A stretch of DNA of 64,000 nucleotides from Beroe forskalii (taxonomy: Eukaryota; Ctenophora; Nuda; Beroida; Beroidae), in the NCBI GenBank assembly GCA_011033025.1, contig WFMF01000014.1, positions 868,001-932,000 on the forward strand, read 5' to 3'. Positions 1-12,985 of this stretch are shown here, in pieces. Position numbers and translations under genes: made by a program. The notes beneath the pieces are model-generated. The model did not search any database. It was not told the DNA's origin and worked only from the letters and a program-made list of their open reading frames with translations. Each line of letters opens with the position of its first letter. Positions within the stretch are counted from its first letter, which is position 1.

Positions 1-2400
1 ACTTTTGAGTATAATTATCTAATCAAGAAATTATGAACGCCTCAAACCAATGCCACTTACCTGCGAGAGAAAAACCATATTCCGAGATGACATATTCCTC
101 CTCACTCAGCAATTAAACAGTTTCAGAATCATATGAAGTTCGTACTAGGAAACTAAGTAAGCGAGATGCAATTTATATTGAAATACTGTAACATGTTGTA
201 GGATATGTAAAGATATCATCATACGGAGGGGTATCGACTATCGAGCAAATCAGAATGAATGAAATAAAAAATATTGAAAAAGCATGCAAATGCACAACGG
301 AAAAACAAAAATGGCATCAAAAAACAAAAATGGCATCAAAATATAATCAAGCTTCAGTTACAATCGTACAAAGTTACAAAGCACGACCGCATACCACATC
401 AACTCGGATACTTTTCTACATTATTGGCATTCATTAAAGAATTAAAGGCCATTTAGCCCGCTTTTTTCACCGGCCTTGTGGAAAAATTGAATAATTTCTG
501 AACCAATTTAACCGGCCCCGTGCGCAAAAATTATATTAGCAGTTGCCAGATCAAGTTTTTATGACATAAAATAACCACTAAAAGTGAAACCCATTCATAC
601 TCGATGGATTGTAACAAAAGACTCTCATGCCAATCTGTCTAAAACACTAGGTAGTAAACACTACTTATAATGTATAAGCTAGGAAATTAAGGTTTCATTT
701 GGCTTAAACTGATTGGCCTTCAATCTTACCGGCCCCAATTTATGTGGCCTTTTTTCACCAGCACTTTGGACAAAAATCTCAGAGTCGGTTTTGTCGGGCC
801 AATAAGTTAAGTATATTAATCAATAAACAAACAGCTCAAGTTACATTACAGAAAAGGGAGCGAGTGTATAATAATAATCGTGAATATGCAGTGAAGATAA
901 CTCGCAAACAAGTCAGATCATTACTGTGTGTCTGTGTACAGGAATCGTCCCAATTTTTGGGATGAGTAGTTGTACATGAGAAGAACCCACACATGACAAA
1001 CACACGAGTAAATACAGTACTCCACCTCACTGTGTTTGATAAAGCTGATCATGTATCGAGCTGTGAGACAAAGAGGCACTATGACGGGATGTTAATCATC
1101 ACCTGACATGTGGCTGTGTCCGTGCCAAAGGAAAGGCAGGAAGGCGAGGAGTGGTCATTTGTTCATTATCAGGAGTTAATAATATAATGTAATTAGAATT
1201 ATAAGATATCTAGCCCGCTGTATAGACAGCTTATCTTCCCCGAAACACTACAGTGGCATATAAGTTTGATTAGTTAATTATTACGGGGGATGGTATTTTA
1301 TATGAACTCCAATATCATGTATCATAGTAAATAGATGCCAGAAATGCGGGCATGATATGACATTTAAACATAAACCTCCCTTGTGGGATTCCTATCATTA
1401 TAATTAATCTTTATCTATTTGATTAATTCTAATTTCCATGAACCATCAAAGCATTGACCGTCAAAGATTTTAGGAATTTCATAACAATTCCGTGAAAGGG
1501 AGACAATGCATACTATTTAAAGATTGTCAATATCTCAATTGGACAATAGAATATATTTGGATAACAATCGAATATCTAAAGTATACATGCGAACCGCGAG
1601 ATAGGTTTCTAAAAATGTTAAATTTTCCTCATAAGCTCAATACTGATTACTGAAGTTTTATTAACCTCCATATTCAATAAATACAGTCACACTTACCCAC
1701 AAATGTAAACGCTAGGAGGCTACAAGTTATGGCATGTGTAATGCTAGACAAACTATTATTAACAGTAGGTAGAAAGATATGTCATTGTGTCATAATAACA
1801 ATATTATGTTTATTTCACAAAGTATCTATGGAGTATGTGACTGTATTCTGTAACAGTATTTTCCATTACTGTATATTTGATCGAGATATAGTAGACTTAC
1901 AATTCTCAAATCTCAAGTTTATATGGTAACTTACCGTGACATGACGCGACATGTCACACATTTCTTACAATCAAGCTTTTAGAGAAACTTTGAATAGATT
2001 TCAACATCTCTTGGGGATCATGTGACACTTGAAACTTCAAAGTGCGATAATTTTTGAACGGGTTGAGATAGAGAGTCGATCTTTGTCGCGAAATGGGAAT
2101 AACAAGAAGGGAGGGATTTGATTGAGGATTCACTGAACAAAATTTGCACCCTAAAACAGGAGGACCAAAAAAGGTCACCCACTTTGAGTGGAAAAAAGAG
2201 GAATTTCCTAGGAGCTTTCTCTCTCTCTGGACCCGAGTCCCGAGTGTATCAATGTGTGAAATAACTTAGTTAAATCAATCAATCCTGCTTTTCATTCTAT
2301 ATTTGAAATTATATTAGTACTAGCATCCCCATTGGCATGCAAATACACCGCTCAGTCGGTGCTACTACACAGCATCTTGTTTGCAGATTTCAAGCCCCGC
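1..2400. other. AT-rich region without a recognisable gene
   Basis: I see no exon chain, RNA gene or complete mobile element here. Two stretches (about 447-545 and 712-800) share GGCC-rich phrases such as CACCGGCC and ACCGGCCCC, which suggests fragments of one old repeat. The short ORFs present are AT-rich, lack recognisable motifs and have no convincing splice context. Confidence 0.5.
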
Positions 2401-2409
2401 AATTAAAAT

Positions 2410-2600
2410 CATCTTATAAAGGAGCAGTTGGGCACGGACATCGGCTGTGGTGATTGTCAGGCACTTTTCAGATATAACAATACGGATAAAGGTAGTGTAC
2501 ACAAATTCTCCCACAATCCTCCAAACAACGTCCATTTCTAACTTTCTAACAATCTCATTTTTTGTAAAACAAAAAAGGCGATTGGAGAGGAAAAAATGAG
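2410..2600 (+). repeat. Dispersed repeat family C, copy 1
   Basis: The stretch begins near TATAAAGGAGCAGTTG and ends near TTTTTTGTAAAACAAAAA, with an internal ATAAAGGTAGT segment. The same order of blocks recurs at 49360-49570 and, inverted, at 55800-56035, 58255-58425 and, more decayed, 37905-38030. It is a short dispersed element of unknown class. I see no clear terminal repeats or pol III boxes. Confidence 0.55.
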
Positions 2601-5600
2601 TCTAAGATACTCAGATAATAATGGTCGACGACTTTATTTGCTCAGGACCTATTTGTATATCTGGCTTCTTGGAGCTGCCACGCCCAGACCCCTGCCTAAC
2701 ATTCTATTGACTTATTTGTTTATTAAAATGAAATTGGTCTCAAATCATATTTGTGTGGCTCAGGACATCTGGCTCCTGGGAGATGCTGAACATGTTTTCG
2801 AGGTCTCAAACCAACCAGAAATAAATCTTTTCTAATCATATTAGGTGAATTGGGGGAGAAAATTAAGCAGGCCTCAGAAAAATCACAAAAATATGTACAT
2901 ATAATGGTTTGGAATTTTTCTTAAAAATTTTTGAATATGGGGACATTGGGTTAAATGCAATAACTGACTCAGGTGATTAACTGCCCGTTAATAACCAATG
3001 TAACTGTCTGTGGGTGCAACTGTGAGCGGGTGGTGCACTTTTGGCACCAGTGCCAGTGGGTCTGGGGGTACCAAACCAGGCCATAAAAAGGTGGCCCACG
3101 GAGTGTACCATTATCTCAGAAACGTGTTTTCCAAAAGATTTGGCTTGACCCCCCCCCCTTATGTGACAAGTAACCAGCCAGTAACTGTCTGTGGGCAGTA
3201 ACTGACTGTTGACAGACTGGTAACTGTCAGTTGGTGGTAACTATCTGTAACTGGACAAGGGCTTTAGGGTTAGGGTTGGGGCTAGCACTAACCCTAACCC
3301 AGCCAAACACTGAATTTTGGCTGGTTTTGATTGGTTCCACATTTGAGTAAAGTATGTGCTCCTTATAGGTTGGGTTTGGGTGGCTTCGGGATGGATTTGG
3401 GCAATTCTCAAATCCACCCAGAAGAAATTGAAGAATTGTTGAAAAAACCAAAGTTCCAGGTGCGTTTGGTTGCGTTCAGGTAGGTTGGTGGTTTCAGGTT
3501 GGTTTAGGTTATTTCGGTGGGTGGTTTCAAGGCATAATTCAGTGGGTTCTGAATAAAACAAAAATTGAATAAAACAAAAATTGAAATTTCATGCCATTTA
3601 ACAAAAACATTGAATAATTCAATATCAGAGCAAATATGGGATGGAATAATTATTTAATTGTTGCCTTAAGGTGGTTAATATGGTTTTTCTGGGCAAGGTT
3701 TATAGACTATTATGTATAATGGTCAACAATTATCCCATAGTGTAATCTTACACATGTAGCCAATTATTACAAAGTCTGGGGCATAGGAATCACACTTGCT
3801 GGGGCTATTGTGTGAACCGAAACAGAGAATGTAAGACTAAGTCAAGCCAATAGTTATATGTTAAGCAAGGTGAGGAGTTGATTCTAAGTGGCTACTGTGT
3901 AAGATTCACTAGGATGGACAGTTTTGAGGTGTTGGATAGGGTAGATAAAGTAAATTTTAACTAGAGACTTAAATGAAAATATTTATAAGAACTTTTTTGA
4001 ATCATAATTCACACGCATATTTACTTTCAAGCATTTAATTATATATAAAGTGGGTAGTGGGTGGGTTCAGTGGGTTTGGGTGGTTTCACGTGGTTCCTGC
4101 TTTTAGTATTGATGTAACAATAAATCCAAACAAACTTTTTTTGATGCATGTGAAAATTTTTTAGTTACTTGCATTGTTCAAAATTTGTGACAGAGGTGCC
4201 ATGTAGCAGCACTGAGTGAACTATGTATTATTTTACAAGAATTTTTCAAAAGCATGATCTGTTGGATTAGTAAAGGCCAAGGGGAAAGGTTTTGGTTTCT
4301 GTGGATGGGTTTTCTGTGACCCATTGGGCCTTCTAGTATAATATAATGATAAATCAAATAAATCTAGATGAATTACTAAACAGTTTAGGAAAAACTTACC
4401 TTGGGGTTTGGCTTGATGGAGTTAGCTTGTGAGACTGAATTTGCATGTCTCATTCCGGATCTTTGTCACCATTCCATATGCTTGAATATTTAATAAATGT
4501 AATTTCGATTAAGTTTATAGATAGTAGCAAATGTGCCCCAAATGAATATTCCAAATGCAATGTCCCCATTCAGCAACTGCATAGATCATTAATAAACAAG
4601 CTCATAGTTGACCATCAATAATGTTATTGAGGGAATTGGCTTCAACAATCTATGAGTTATTAATTGTTATTTCAAAGTTCTCTCTGAATTTTATATCTAG
4701 GTAAGTTATTTATTTATTGTTGGTTTTTATTTGAATGAGGCAGGGACCTGGTTCTCCAGGAGGGGCTCACATCCCCCCTCCTGAGTGTGTCCATTATCCG
4801 TAGTTGGCATCATCCATCATCTCTCAACTGCTGGGTACTTGTACCACTCACCATTCAAATGTACCACTCACCATTCAAATTCAAATTCAAAATCCAAGTA
4901 TTATAACCTCCTCACCACTCTTGCCTGATACTTGCCTTCATTAATAACATTTAAACCTTACATAAACCCTTTAGCTTTTCTTTTAATACTTTCTCTTACT
5001 ATAATACATTTTGTTCAACCAAATCTCTCCCCTTCCCATCTCTATATCCACCACTCACACTTTGTTTTTCTGGTAAGCAATTTTTACCAATGACCCCCTA
5101 CTTATGTTCACAGTTAAACCAGGCTTTAAACCATTATGATTGGCTTCCTTTTTCTTTTTTCTCTTGACAGCCACAGCTGCTCTGAATAACTGGCAGTCTT
5201 TTAAACCCATACAATTACTGCACTTAACCGCTTTGATAATAGGTCCCTACAACTCCCACTCATCCCATTTCGTTTGACTGTTTCTTTCTTCACTGCCTCA
5301 CTTGCTTCTATTGCTCTTCTATTGTCAATGTTTTAAGAATTTTCAATTTTCCGTTGAATCATGTTTTTACCGCTTCGAAAAATTTCAAGTAGTTCAAAAG
5401 TAATGAACAACAACGCAATTGAAACACCATTACCCAGAAATGATCATACACCCAAATCCTAGTTGCACGTGTTTCCATAGCAATGCGCGCAAGTCTTACA
5501 AAACTGCATGTGGGCGTGGAAAAGTGACCACAAAGTTACAGAAAACGACACACAAAGTTACAAAAAACGCCTACAAATTTACAGAGACGGGGAAAAAAAC

Positions 5601-6200
5601 TCAAGTTACAGAATTACATATAAGATTCTATTTCAGTGAGCCAAACCTCTATTTTCAGTGCTTCCTAAATTTCTGGCTACTTGGCTTTCCTTTTGTTTGC
5701 CCATTCTCATGCCCTCCTTTTTCAAATACTTTTTTATATAATTTCTTCTTTGTAGAACAAAGAAGTCATCTTTGTAGTCAAAAAACGTCATAAAAAAGTC
5801 TTACTTCTCTGACCTACCATTCCTGCATCCCCCGACCCCCTTAACCATAACAGGACTCATTAAACACCCTTTTCCACCAATGATATTATGTACCTACATG
5901 TTTAGACCCATTCATCACGTGTTTGCAGTACCATTACTTTGTGGGGCATGACTGGAAAGTCTGATATGTTGGATAATGGACCAATCCAGATTTTCTGCTT
6001 AGTTAGCAGGCACTACCTTCCTCCCTTATGAAAACTTACAATACAAAACATAATTAATTAACTGAGATCCTGAAAATGTAGAACGACAATTTTTTTAATC
6101 TCCAGAGAGAGTCAAATATTATAAAATAAATAGGTCGAGAAAGCACCAAACATTTATAATGAATGGTGTATTGCAATTACATTAAATAATATTATATTCA
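2601..6200. other. Intergenic region without a recognisable gene
   Basis: This is repeat-like, low-complexity DNA. It includes GT/GGTTT-rich sequence at 3200-3560 and C-rich runs. One 124-codon ORF at 5419-5793 is built partly on repeated ACAAAGTTACA phrases, has no recognisable domain, and is not taken as a gene. Confidence 0.45.
3266..3302. repeat. Short interstitial telomere-like inverted repeat
   Basis: TTAGGGTTAGGG is followed after a few bases (GGGGCTAGCA) by CTAACCCTAACCC, so two telomere-type hexamer pairs face each other. It is too short to be a telomere. A microsatellite or a repaired break are both possible. Confidence 0.4.
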
Positions 6201-6205
6201 AATCA

Positions 6206-6376
6206 TAAAGAAATCTTTCTTCAAGACATCGATCTGCAAGACTTTTCTCCAACTCCATACTTGAACACCAACATGATCCCTTTAGAGCTTTAGGTAATGG
6301 ACTGTGAAGAGCAGCAGGATCTAAGTGAGTCACACCAAGATGAGTGGTATGCAGCTTTCGAGGTGCTTAAATTGTG
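6206..6376 (+). repeat. Family A repeat, truncated copy
   Basis: It opens with AAAGAAATCTTTCTTCAAGA and continues through TCTGCAAGACTTTTCTCC to GATGAGTGGTATGCAGCTTT. This matches the first third of the ~490-bp family A element seen more fully at 7341, 12505 and 12986. The rest is missing. Confidence 0.65.
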
Positions 6377-6538
6377 ATTATGATTTAAAAATTGCAATTA
6401 TGATTTAAAAAGCCCTGAATATTAGAAAAAAATGATGTCACTAAACAAGCACATCGTTTCAAGTGCGTGAAAAATATTCTCCAAGGAGAATTAAATATTA
6501 TGATCATTATTATACTTTGAGAAAGCACTTAAGCATTA

Positions 6539-6874
6539 AGGTTGTCAGACGTTAATGCTTCGGCGGATCAATCAACTCCATTTCATGAATGACGTGTTTT
6601 AATGGTCCCTGTTGACTTGAATCGTGTTTAAATCAGCAATATTTAGTTGTTTCCCTACAAGCTTATAGATTTTCTAGATTAAAAACACATCAGTCGATCA
6701 AATGAAGCTGATCAATTGACCAATTCCATCCGATCGATCGTAGGATGTTACCCTACCCTCGAGCGCGCGGCGCAACGTTCCACATTTGGACGTCACTTTG
6801 TCCAACAACAAGTCAGAAGAAAGGAACGGACATCGCCCGTCGATCCGATCGACTGATGAATGTTACATGCACCT
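6539..6874. mobile_element. GATCGAT-rich MITE with a nested second repeat
   Basis: The internal text (GTCCCTGTTGACTTGAATCG, TTTAGTTGTTTCCCTAC, AAAACACATCAGTCGATCAA) is the reverse-orientation relative of the well-defined MITE at 57926-58160. The right end reads TGTTACATGCACCT followed by TA, as expected for a TA target duplication. A different repeat occupies 6741-6801 (TAGGATGTTACCCTACCCTC onward) and recurs at 63727-63787, so it appears nested in this MITE. Confidence 0.55.
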
Positions 6875-7340
6875 TATAATTATGCGCCACTAGGGCATAC
6901 TGTTACCAGAGATTTGCATATTGTCAATCATGACCCAGATTTAAAAAAAATATTCCATCATTTGGCACGAAGTTGGAGAAAAGCCTTTCAGATTGATGTA
7001 TTGAAGAAAGATTTCTTTATGATTTGAAAATGTTTTGGTAGTACTATTAATATCTAACTGCTCTTTAATTTATTTGAATAATTTAATTTATTAATTCTCA
7101 AGTATTTATTTTTATGCATGCTCATGGTAAAGCTTTTTAACTTTTTATATTTTCAGAAGTTTGTGAGTTCCATACCTAATGAATCTGGTACTTTTGTTAG
7201 CTGTAGGCTTGCCTTTTTTTCCTAATGTTAATTTTCTATACTTAATGTGGTCTGGAAGATCCAGTTTAATGCCTAGTGAATCATAGAAACAGTTGTGTGA
7301 CATTTGTTGATGTAATATCAAAATTGTTTATTTTATTTTA

Positions 7341-7858
7341 TTTGAATTAAAAAGAAATCTTTCTTCAAGACATCAATCTGCAAGACTTTTCAACTCCGAA
7401 CTTGAACACCAACATGATTCCTTTAGGTAATGCAATGTGGAGAGCAGTAGGATCTTAATGAGTCACACCAAGATGAGTGGTGTGCAGGCATCTTCAGTCC
7501 AATACCTACCTCAGCTTTCGGGTGTTTAACGCGGTGAGAGCTTTTTATGAGGTAGGCCCCCAGCAGTCACCCCCTGGTACCAGGTTAAAGCACCGTCAAG
7601 TGCAGTGACCACCTGCCTGAATGAATCTGAAACTTGCTCTTTGGTCTTTGTCTTTACTCCAAGCACCAAGAAATTAAGCAACACACTAAGTGAAGAGAAG
7701 TAGAGGACCAGTGGATGGATCCAGGTCATTTGTGTCCTTTTACGTTGCACATTAATGAAATAAATGGAGTGGCATGCATCCTGATCTAATACTTCATCTT
7801 GAGAGATGCTTCCCCTGAAAATCAGGGTTAAAACATATTTGAATTAAAAATAAATCTT
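7341..7858 (+). repeat. Family A dispersed repeat, near-full copy
   Basis: It runs from TTTGAATTAAAAAGAAATCT through CACACCAAGATGAGTGGTGT and CCTGCCTGAATGAATCTG to CCTGAAAATCAGGG. The minus strand carries an ORF (7526-7750) whose phrases VSDSFRQVVTALDGA and GVTAGGLPHKK are shared by the other copies. This could be a remnant coding tail or chance conservation by recent copying. The element class is unknown. Confidence 0.65.
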
Positions 7859-8940
7859 TCTGATAGATTTTGAAAAAGCCTTTGACAGCATTCCTATTCC
7901 TTGTCTTATCATAAAGCTCTTTCGTCATGGTATCAAAGGAAAAATTCTTAGACTTATCCACTCCTTCTTGACAACAAGATCAGTAAGACTCAAGGTCAAT
8001 GGCTACATAGGACCAAACAGAAAGAGTGGGTTTATAGGATTGCCACAAGGTGCTGTCCTTTCACCACTCCTCTTTATCATCTACATTGCTGACTTACTTG
8101 GCACAAAGAACCTTCCCATGGAACTAGCAGGATGTACAGAAAGCTTCAAGTATGCAGACGATGGCAGTGTGTCAGTAATTGGGAATAGTGCAGCAGAATG
8201 TGCATCAACAATGCAACAACTATGCACTTACATCCACAATTGGTGCAAGCTCTGGAGGTTAGTAGTAAATTGTGATGAAGGAAAAACTGAAGTCATCATT
8301 ATACGTCCCAAGAATCGATCTATTGATTTGAGCCATGCCCCTCCAATATTTGTTGGTGATAAAAGGCTTTGCTTTGTAACCAAAAGCAAGGTTCTTGGAG
8401 TTACGATTGATGAAAGATTGAACTTTGCAAATCATGCAAATTTAACTCTTAGAAATTGTTGGCATGCTTGGTATCGAGTAACTGGTAACACCTCAAGAAA
8501 ACAAGGACTTAATACTGCCACTCTATCATTACTATTCAAAACAATAGTACTGACAAAACTCATGTATGCAGCCCCAATATGGTTACATAAACAAAAAGAT
8601 TCATTTAAAGATCTCTTTGCCAGAGCTACACTAAAGATCCTTGGATCACAGTTTCACCCACCAAAACTGCTTGGAAGTGTTCTCACAGGTCTTCCACCAA
8701 TATCTGTTCTCCTAAAAGTTAACACAATAAAGTTTGTCCTAAAGGCTCTCACTCAACAAGATTCATTGACAGCTATGATAATGCAAATTGAAGAGACACC
8801 ATATAATAAATAAATAAATACAAAACATTTGTTACACGCTTAGACATCAAGAAATATAACCCTGAAGATATATTTTAGCCATTCAAGCGTGCCAGATTTA
8901 AAGTTCAATAGATTAAAGGACGTTATAAGAAAGTTCAAGA
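7856..8940 (+). pseudogene. Non-LTR retrotransposon reverse transcriptase, first part
   Basis: An open frame begins without a start codon around 7858 (DFEKAFDSIP, the RT aspartate motif) and runs to a stop near 8813. Visible RT blocks are GLPQGAVLSPLLFIIYIADL and YADDGS, the catalytic Asp-Asp pair. After the stop, coding-like text (KTFVTRLDIKKYNPEDI) continues in a shifted frame across an AATA run up to a MITE at 8953. The C-terminal part appears again at 11580-12246 on the same strand, separated by inserted elements. The endonuclease domain and 5' end are absent, so this is a dead 5'-truncated LINE. Confidence 0.75.
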
Positions 8941-8952
8941 TTCAAAATACTA

Positions 8953-9414
8953 CTGTAAAGCCATATATTTTCGCGGGTGCTATTTTTCGCGTTTCTTTAA
9001 AAACAGACTAATTTCACGGTTTTAATTTTCACGCATTTCAATATTCCCTAAAAATAAACCAGTGCTTGTACTTGGCCATTTATCATTTTCGCTAATTGCT
9101 GTACACCTTGATAGCCGGTGATTGTATAAACTTATAAAGGCAAAAGCCCAGTAATGAGGTGTCTTGTTCGTCTATGTTTACTTAAGGTGTCTCTGTTTGT
9201 CAGACATTACAGCATGTCATTTGTAAACGATACTGCGATCTAAGTTGAGGGCTTAATGTTTCTAATGAGACACTCCAAAATTTATCTCCAAAATTTATCT
9301 CCAAAATTTATCTCCAAAATTGAAACTTAACTTCACGTCTGATATTTTCGCGGATTTTCTTTTCCAAATAAATTCGCGAAAATTAATGCCTCGCGAAAAT
9401 TAATGGCTTTACAG
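8953..9414. mobile_element. TA-target MITE with TTTTCGCG inverted repeats
   Basis: The ends are inverted repeats: CTGTAAAGCCATATATTTTC at the left and the complement of CTGTAAAGCCATTAATTTTC at the right. Both are flanked by TA (8951-8952 and 9415-9416). The interior is AT-rich with several more CGCGAAAAT motifs and no ORF. Inverted ends plus a TA duplication fit a Tc1/mariner-type non-autonomous element. It abuts the 3' end of the minus-strand LINE at 9419. Confidence 0.85.
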
Positions 9415-9418
9415 TATA

Positions 9419-11578
9419 TCAATCAATTCCATCAAATGCAATGTGGAAGTAGTGAGTTTTCAGGAGCTTCTTAAACATTTCAATATCAGTTAAGCATCTC
9501 AAAGAATAAGGAAGTTCATTCCATGTTTTAGGTGCCATGTATGAAAAGGATGCTTCAGTTCTAGTGAACTGGGGTCTTGGAGGGATCTTGAGCAGATAAT
9601 AATCATTGTCCATCCTAATGCTCACTCGCTTAGCTTCTCTTAGGAGCAATAGCTTTTTCAGATAATCAGGAGCTAGATTATTGAGGCATTTGAATACAAG
9701 CAGCGATATTTTATATTTGATTCTGTATTCAACAGGCAGAAAATGTAACTTTTTGAGATATGGTTTGATGTGCTCCCACCTCTTCTTTCCATTGAGTTGG
9801 AAAACAAATCGTACTGCATTGTTCTGCAACTTTTGTAGCCTGTGAAGATTATGTTTTGTCAGTCCACCATATGAAGAATTGCAGTAATCAATAAAGGTCA
9901 GAATAGTTGAATGGACAAGTTGAATCTTAAGTTCATGAGAAAGCTTTGAAGCAATCCTTTTCAAATCTCTCATGTTAAGATAGCATATTTGTGAAACAAG
10001 GCTAACTTGGTCATCCATGTTCAGTTGATGATCAAATTTGAATCCAAGGTTTTTTGCATTAAGAACTGGGGTGATAGATAGAGCTCCAAAGCCTTCTCCA
10101 AGGTCTAGTTCCTCAAGGGGACTCACATAATATCCAATGTCCAAGTATTCAGTTTTGTCGTCATTCAATTTCAAGAAGTTGACAGTCATCCATTCTTTCA
10201 CTTCATGCATACATTGTTGAACTGGAGTAAGATCCAGGTTAGAATCATTGACATCAAATGAAAAATAGATCTGGGTGTCATCTGCATAAAGATGTATATC
10301 AAAGCCATACTTTTTTACAATATGCTCCAGGTCCTTGGTGTACAGAATAAACAGCAATGGACCTAAGATAGATCCTTGGGGTACACCAATGTCCAATAAA
10401 CACTCAGTCGACTCAGTACCTTTAACAGACACTTTGAATTTTCTCTGGGACAGGTAAGATTTTATCCACTGATGAGCAGTGCCAGAAATTCTGTAGACAT
10501 TCTTCAGTCTTTTGAGGAGCAAACCATGATTGATGGTGTCAAAGGCTGCACTGAGGTCTAATAATAGAAGAATGACATTATTTCTCTTGTCCATCATCAT
10601 GAGAATATCATTGTGAATTCGTGCCACTGCTGTTTCACAACTGTGAAATTTCCTATATGCAGATTGAAATTGTGAAAACAAACCCTCTTCTTCAAGATAT
10701 TTTAACAAGTTGGTTATGAGCAACTCTTTCAATAAGCTTTGAGATATAGGAAAGATTGCTTATGGGCCTATAATTCCCAAGCATATCAGCATCAAGATTG
10801 GGCTTTTGAGTGATGGACGCACAACTGCAGTTTTCATGTTTGAAGGAAAATTCCTTTCCTGAGGATTCATTTACAATGAAATGGATAATATGAATTAGCT
10901 CTGGTAGACACTCTTTGAACAACCATATTGGCATGATATCAAGATCACAAGACTTATTTGGAAGTTCTTGCGCTAGGCTCAACAGCTCTTCCAGAGAAAT
11001 AATATTAAAGTCAGAGAATTCTTGATAACATGAACCATTATCCCCATTGGTGCTATCCAGTTTAGCATTGGAGATAGTGGCATGGTCTTCCTTGATAGTA
11101 GAATAGATCTTCTTCACTTTGTCATGGAAATGGGATTTGAAGTTCTCAGCAAGCTCTTTATCATTAGCACTGTTTGGTAGCTTGTTGGAGCCAAACTCTT
11201 TATCAAGAAGATGATGTATGACCTTATAAGTTGATCTTGGGTCACCTTTTGATGAAGAGAGTTTCTCATTGAAGTACATGTTCCTGGCTCTGTTTATTAT
11301 AATAGCCTTGTCAATGCTTTTCTCATTAAAGAGTTCACGTGCTTCATCATTATCCTTATTCTTATAGAATTTCCTCTGTGCTTTCTTCATTTCTCTCTTA
11401 GCATCTTGACAATGAGAATTCCACCAGGGGGAACGATTTAGTTTAAATGTTCTATCTATCAAGGGGGCATTTTTATCCATAACAGATTTTACTATATCTT
11501 GATACACTTCAACTGCATGATCTACCGATGTAAAGTCAGGTATATGAAGTAGTGAACTGAAGAGGTTCTTCCCCCTTA
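9419..11578 (-). pseudogene. CR1/L2-like LINE, minus strand, frameshifted
   Basis: Two overlapping frames on the minus strand make one pol protein. The first (about 11578 down to 10692) holds the linker after a lost endonuclease (LNRSPWWNSHCQDAKREMKK) and ends near LIERVAHNQLVK. The second (10732-9419) holds FQSAYRKFHSCETA, LLDLSAAFDTINH, GVPQGSILGPLLFILY, YADDTQIYF and the typical C-terminal THYFHIAFDG. A one-base frameshift near 10715 splits the two. The RT catalytic residues are intact, but the 5' half is missing. It sits inside the older RT element of 7856-12246, so it is a nested insertion. The CR1/L2 clade is inferred from motif style. Confidence 0.85.
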
Positions 11579-11579
11579 T

Positions 11580-12246
11580 CTATGATACAAAATTATTCCT
11601 TTTATGGAAGTTCAAAGTCAAAGGAAATGTTACTCTGCCATCCTCTATTAGAGGTATGTTATTCACACAGTTCCAAACAAATGATTTCATTTATGATGAG
11701 CACTTAATGAAACTCTACCAATGTGAAGAATGGAATATTCTATTGAGAGAAGGAATTGATGGGCTTATCAATCAGGACCCATACAGCATCGAGCCACTAC
11801 ACACAACTGAAGAACTAGAAACGTTGATCAGTACTCAGAATATAATGAATTTCCCTCTTGTACTAAGGTCCTTTTCTAGGTATCAAAGTAGCATCTTGAT
11901 GGACTTTTTACATGGAAGATGTCTCCGTTTTCAAAACTTTGTGTACTCCATCTTGAAATATGATAAAGACTCTCATGCTCCAATTTGTTTAGAATGTTGC
12001 AATCTGCCTGATTCAGCATATCATAAATTATTTGAATGTTCCGAATATTGTGCAGAGGTCACAATACTCAGAGATAAGTTGCCTCATCTTCAAAGGCTAG
12101 AAGTTAATTTTCATCTTGGAGTGATATTCACTGATGACATGACTGTCAGAAAACTGTTTCATGACCTTGTTTGGCTGATTTGCAAGGACTCTTCATTTAA
12201 AGATGATTACCTTGTTGCAATGGACACCCAAAATGTTTCATTATAA
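11580..12246 (+). pseudogene. Non-LTR retrotransposon, C-terminal part
   Basis: The open frame (start codon at 11656, coding-like from about 11580) ends with a zinc-knuckle-like CLECCNLPDSAYHKLFECSE, matching the C-terminal CxxC-HxxxxC of LINE pol proteins. It is on the strand of the RT at 7856-8940 and lies just past the minus-strand LINE, so I read it as the far side of the same interrupted element. About 250 bases of AT-rich 3' tail follow, ending in an (AATT)n run near 12490-12505. Confidence 0.65.
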
Positions 12247-12504
12247 TGTTTTGTATATATGGACTGATTTTGTATAATTAGCAAGAACATTTTGGGGTTT
12301 TCAAAGTTGGTTGAAATTACATTTAAGTATTCAACCTTTTTACTTTTTAACTTAATTTATTTCATTAGGTTTTTTTATTATTAACATGCGCAATTGCATT
12401 ATAGTAGAAAGTAGATAATTGTTTTGGAATTTGTTCATTGGGCTCACAAAAAGGAGCAGGTTATACCGTGGGTATAACTAAGTTAGAATAATTAATTAAT
12501 TAAT

Positions 12505-12985
12505 TCAAGACATCAATCTGCAAGACTTTTGTCCAACTCCGAACTTGAACACCAACATGATTCCTTTAGGTAATGCAATGTGGAGAGCAGTAGGATCTTA
12601 ATGAGTCACACCAAGATGAGTGGTGTGCAGGCATCTTCAGTCCAATACCTACCTCAGCTTTCGGGTGTTTAAATTGCGAGCTTTTTTATGAGGTAGGCCC
12701 CCAGCAGTCACCCCTGGTACCAGGTTAAAAGCACCGTCAAGTGCAGTGACCACCTGCCTGAATGAATCTGAAACTTGCTCTTTGGTCTTTGTCTTTCCTC
12801 CAAGCACCAAGAAATTAAGCAACACACTAAGTGAAGAGAAGTAGAGGACCAGTGGATGGATCCGGGTCATTTGTGTCCTTTTACGTTGCACATTAATGAA
12901 ATTAATGCGAGTGGCATGCATCCTGATCTAATACTTCATCTTGAGAGATGCTTCTCCTGAAAATCAGGGTTAAAACATATTTGAA
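12505..12985 (+). repeat. Family A repeat, full copy (first of tandem pair)
   Basis: It starts at TTCAAGACATCAATCTGCAA and ends at CTCCTGAAAATCAGGG plus AAAACATATTTGAATTAG. It is nearly identical to the copy that follows immediately, with small indels. The minus-strand frame 12649-12921 reads through most of the unit, as in the sister copies. Confidence 0.75.

Noticed and set aside
3266..3302. Telomere or subtelomere boundary
   Set aside because: Only about two TTAGGG units on each side; normal repeats and genes continue beyond it.
5419..5793. 124-codon ORF
   Set aside because: Built partly on repeated ACAAAGTTACA text, no homology recognised, no exon partners.
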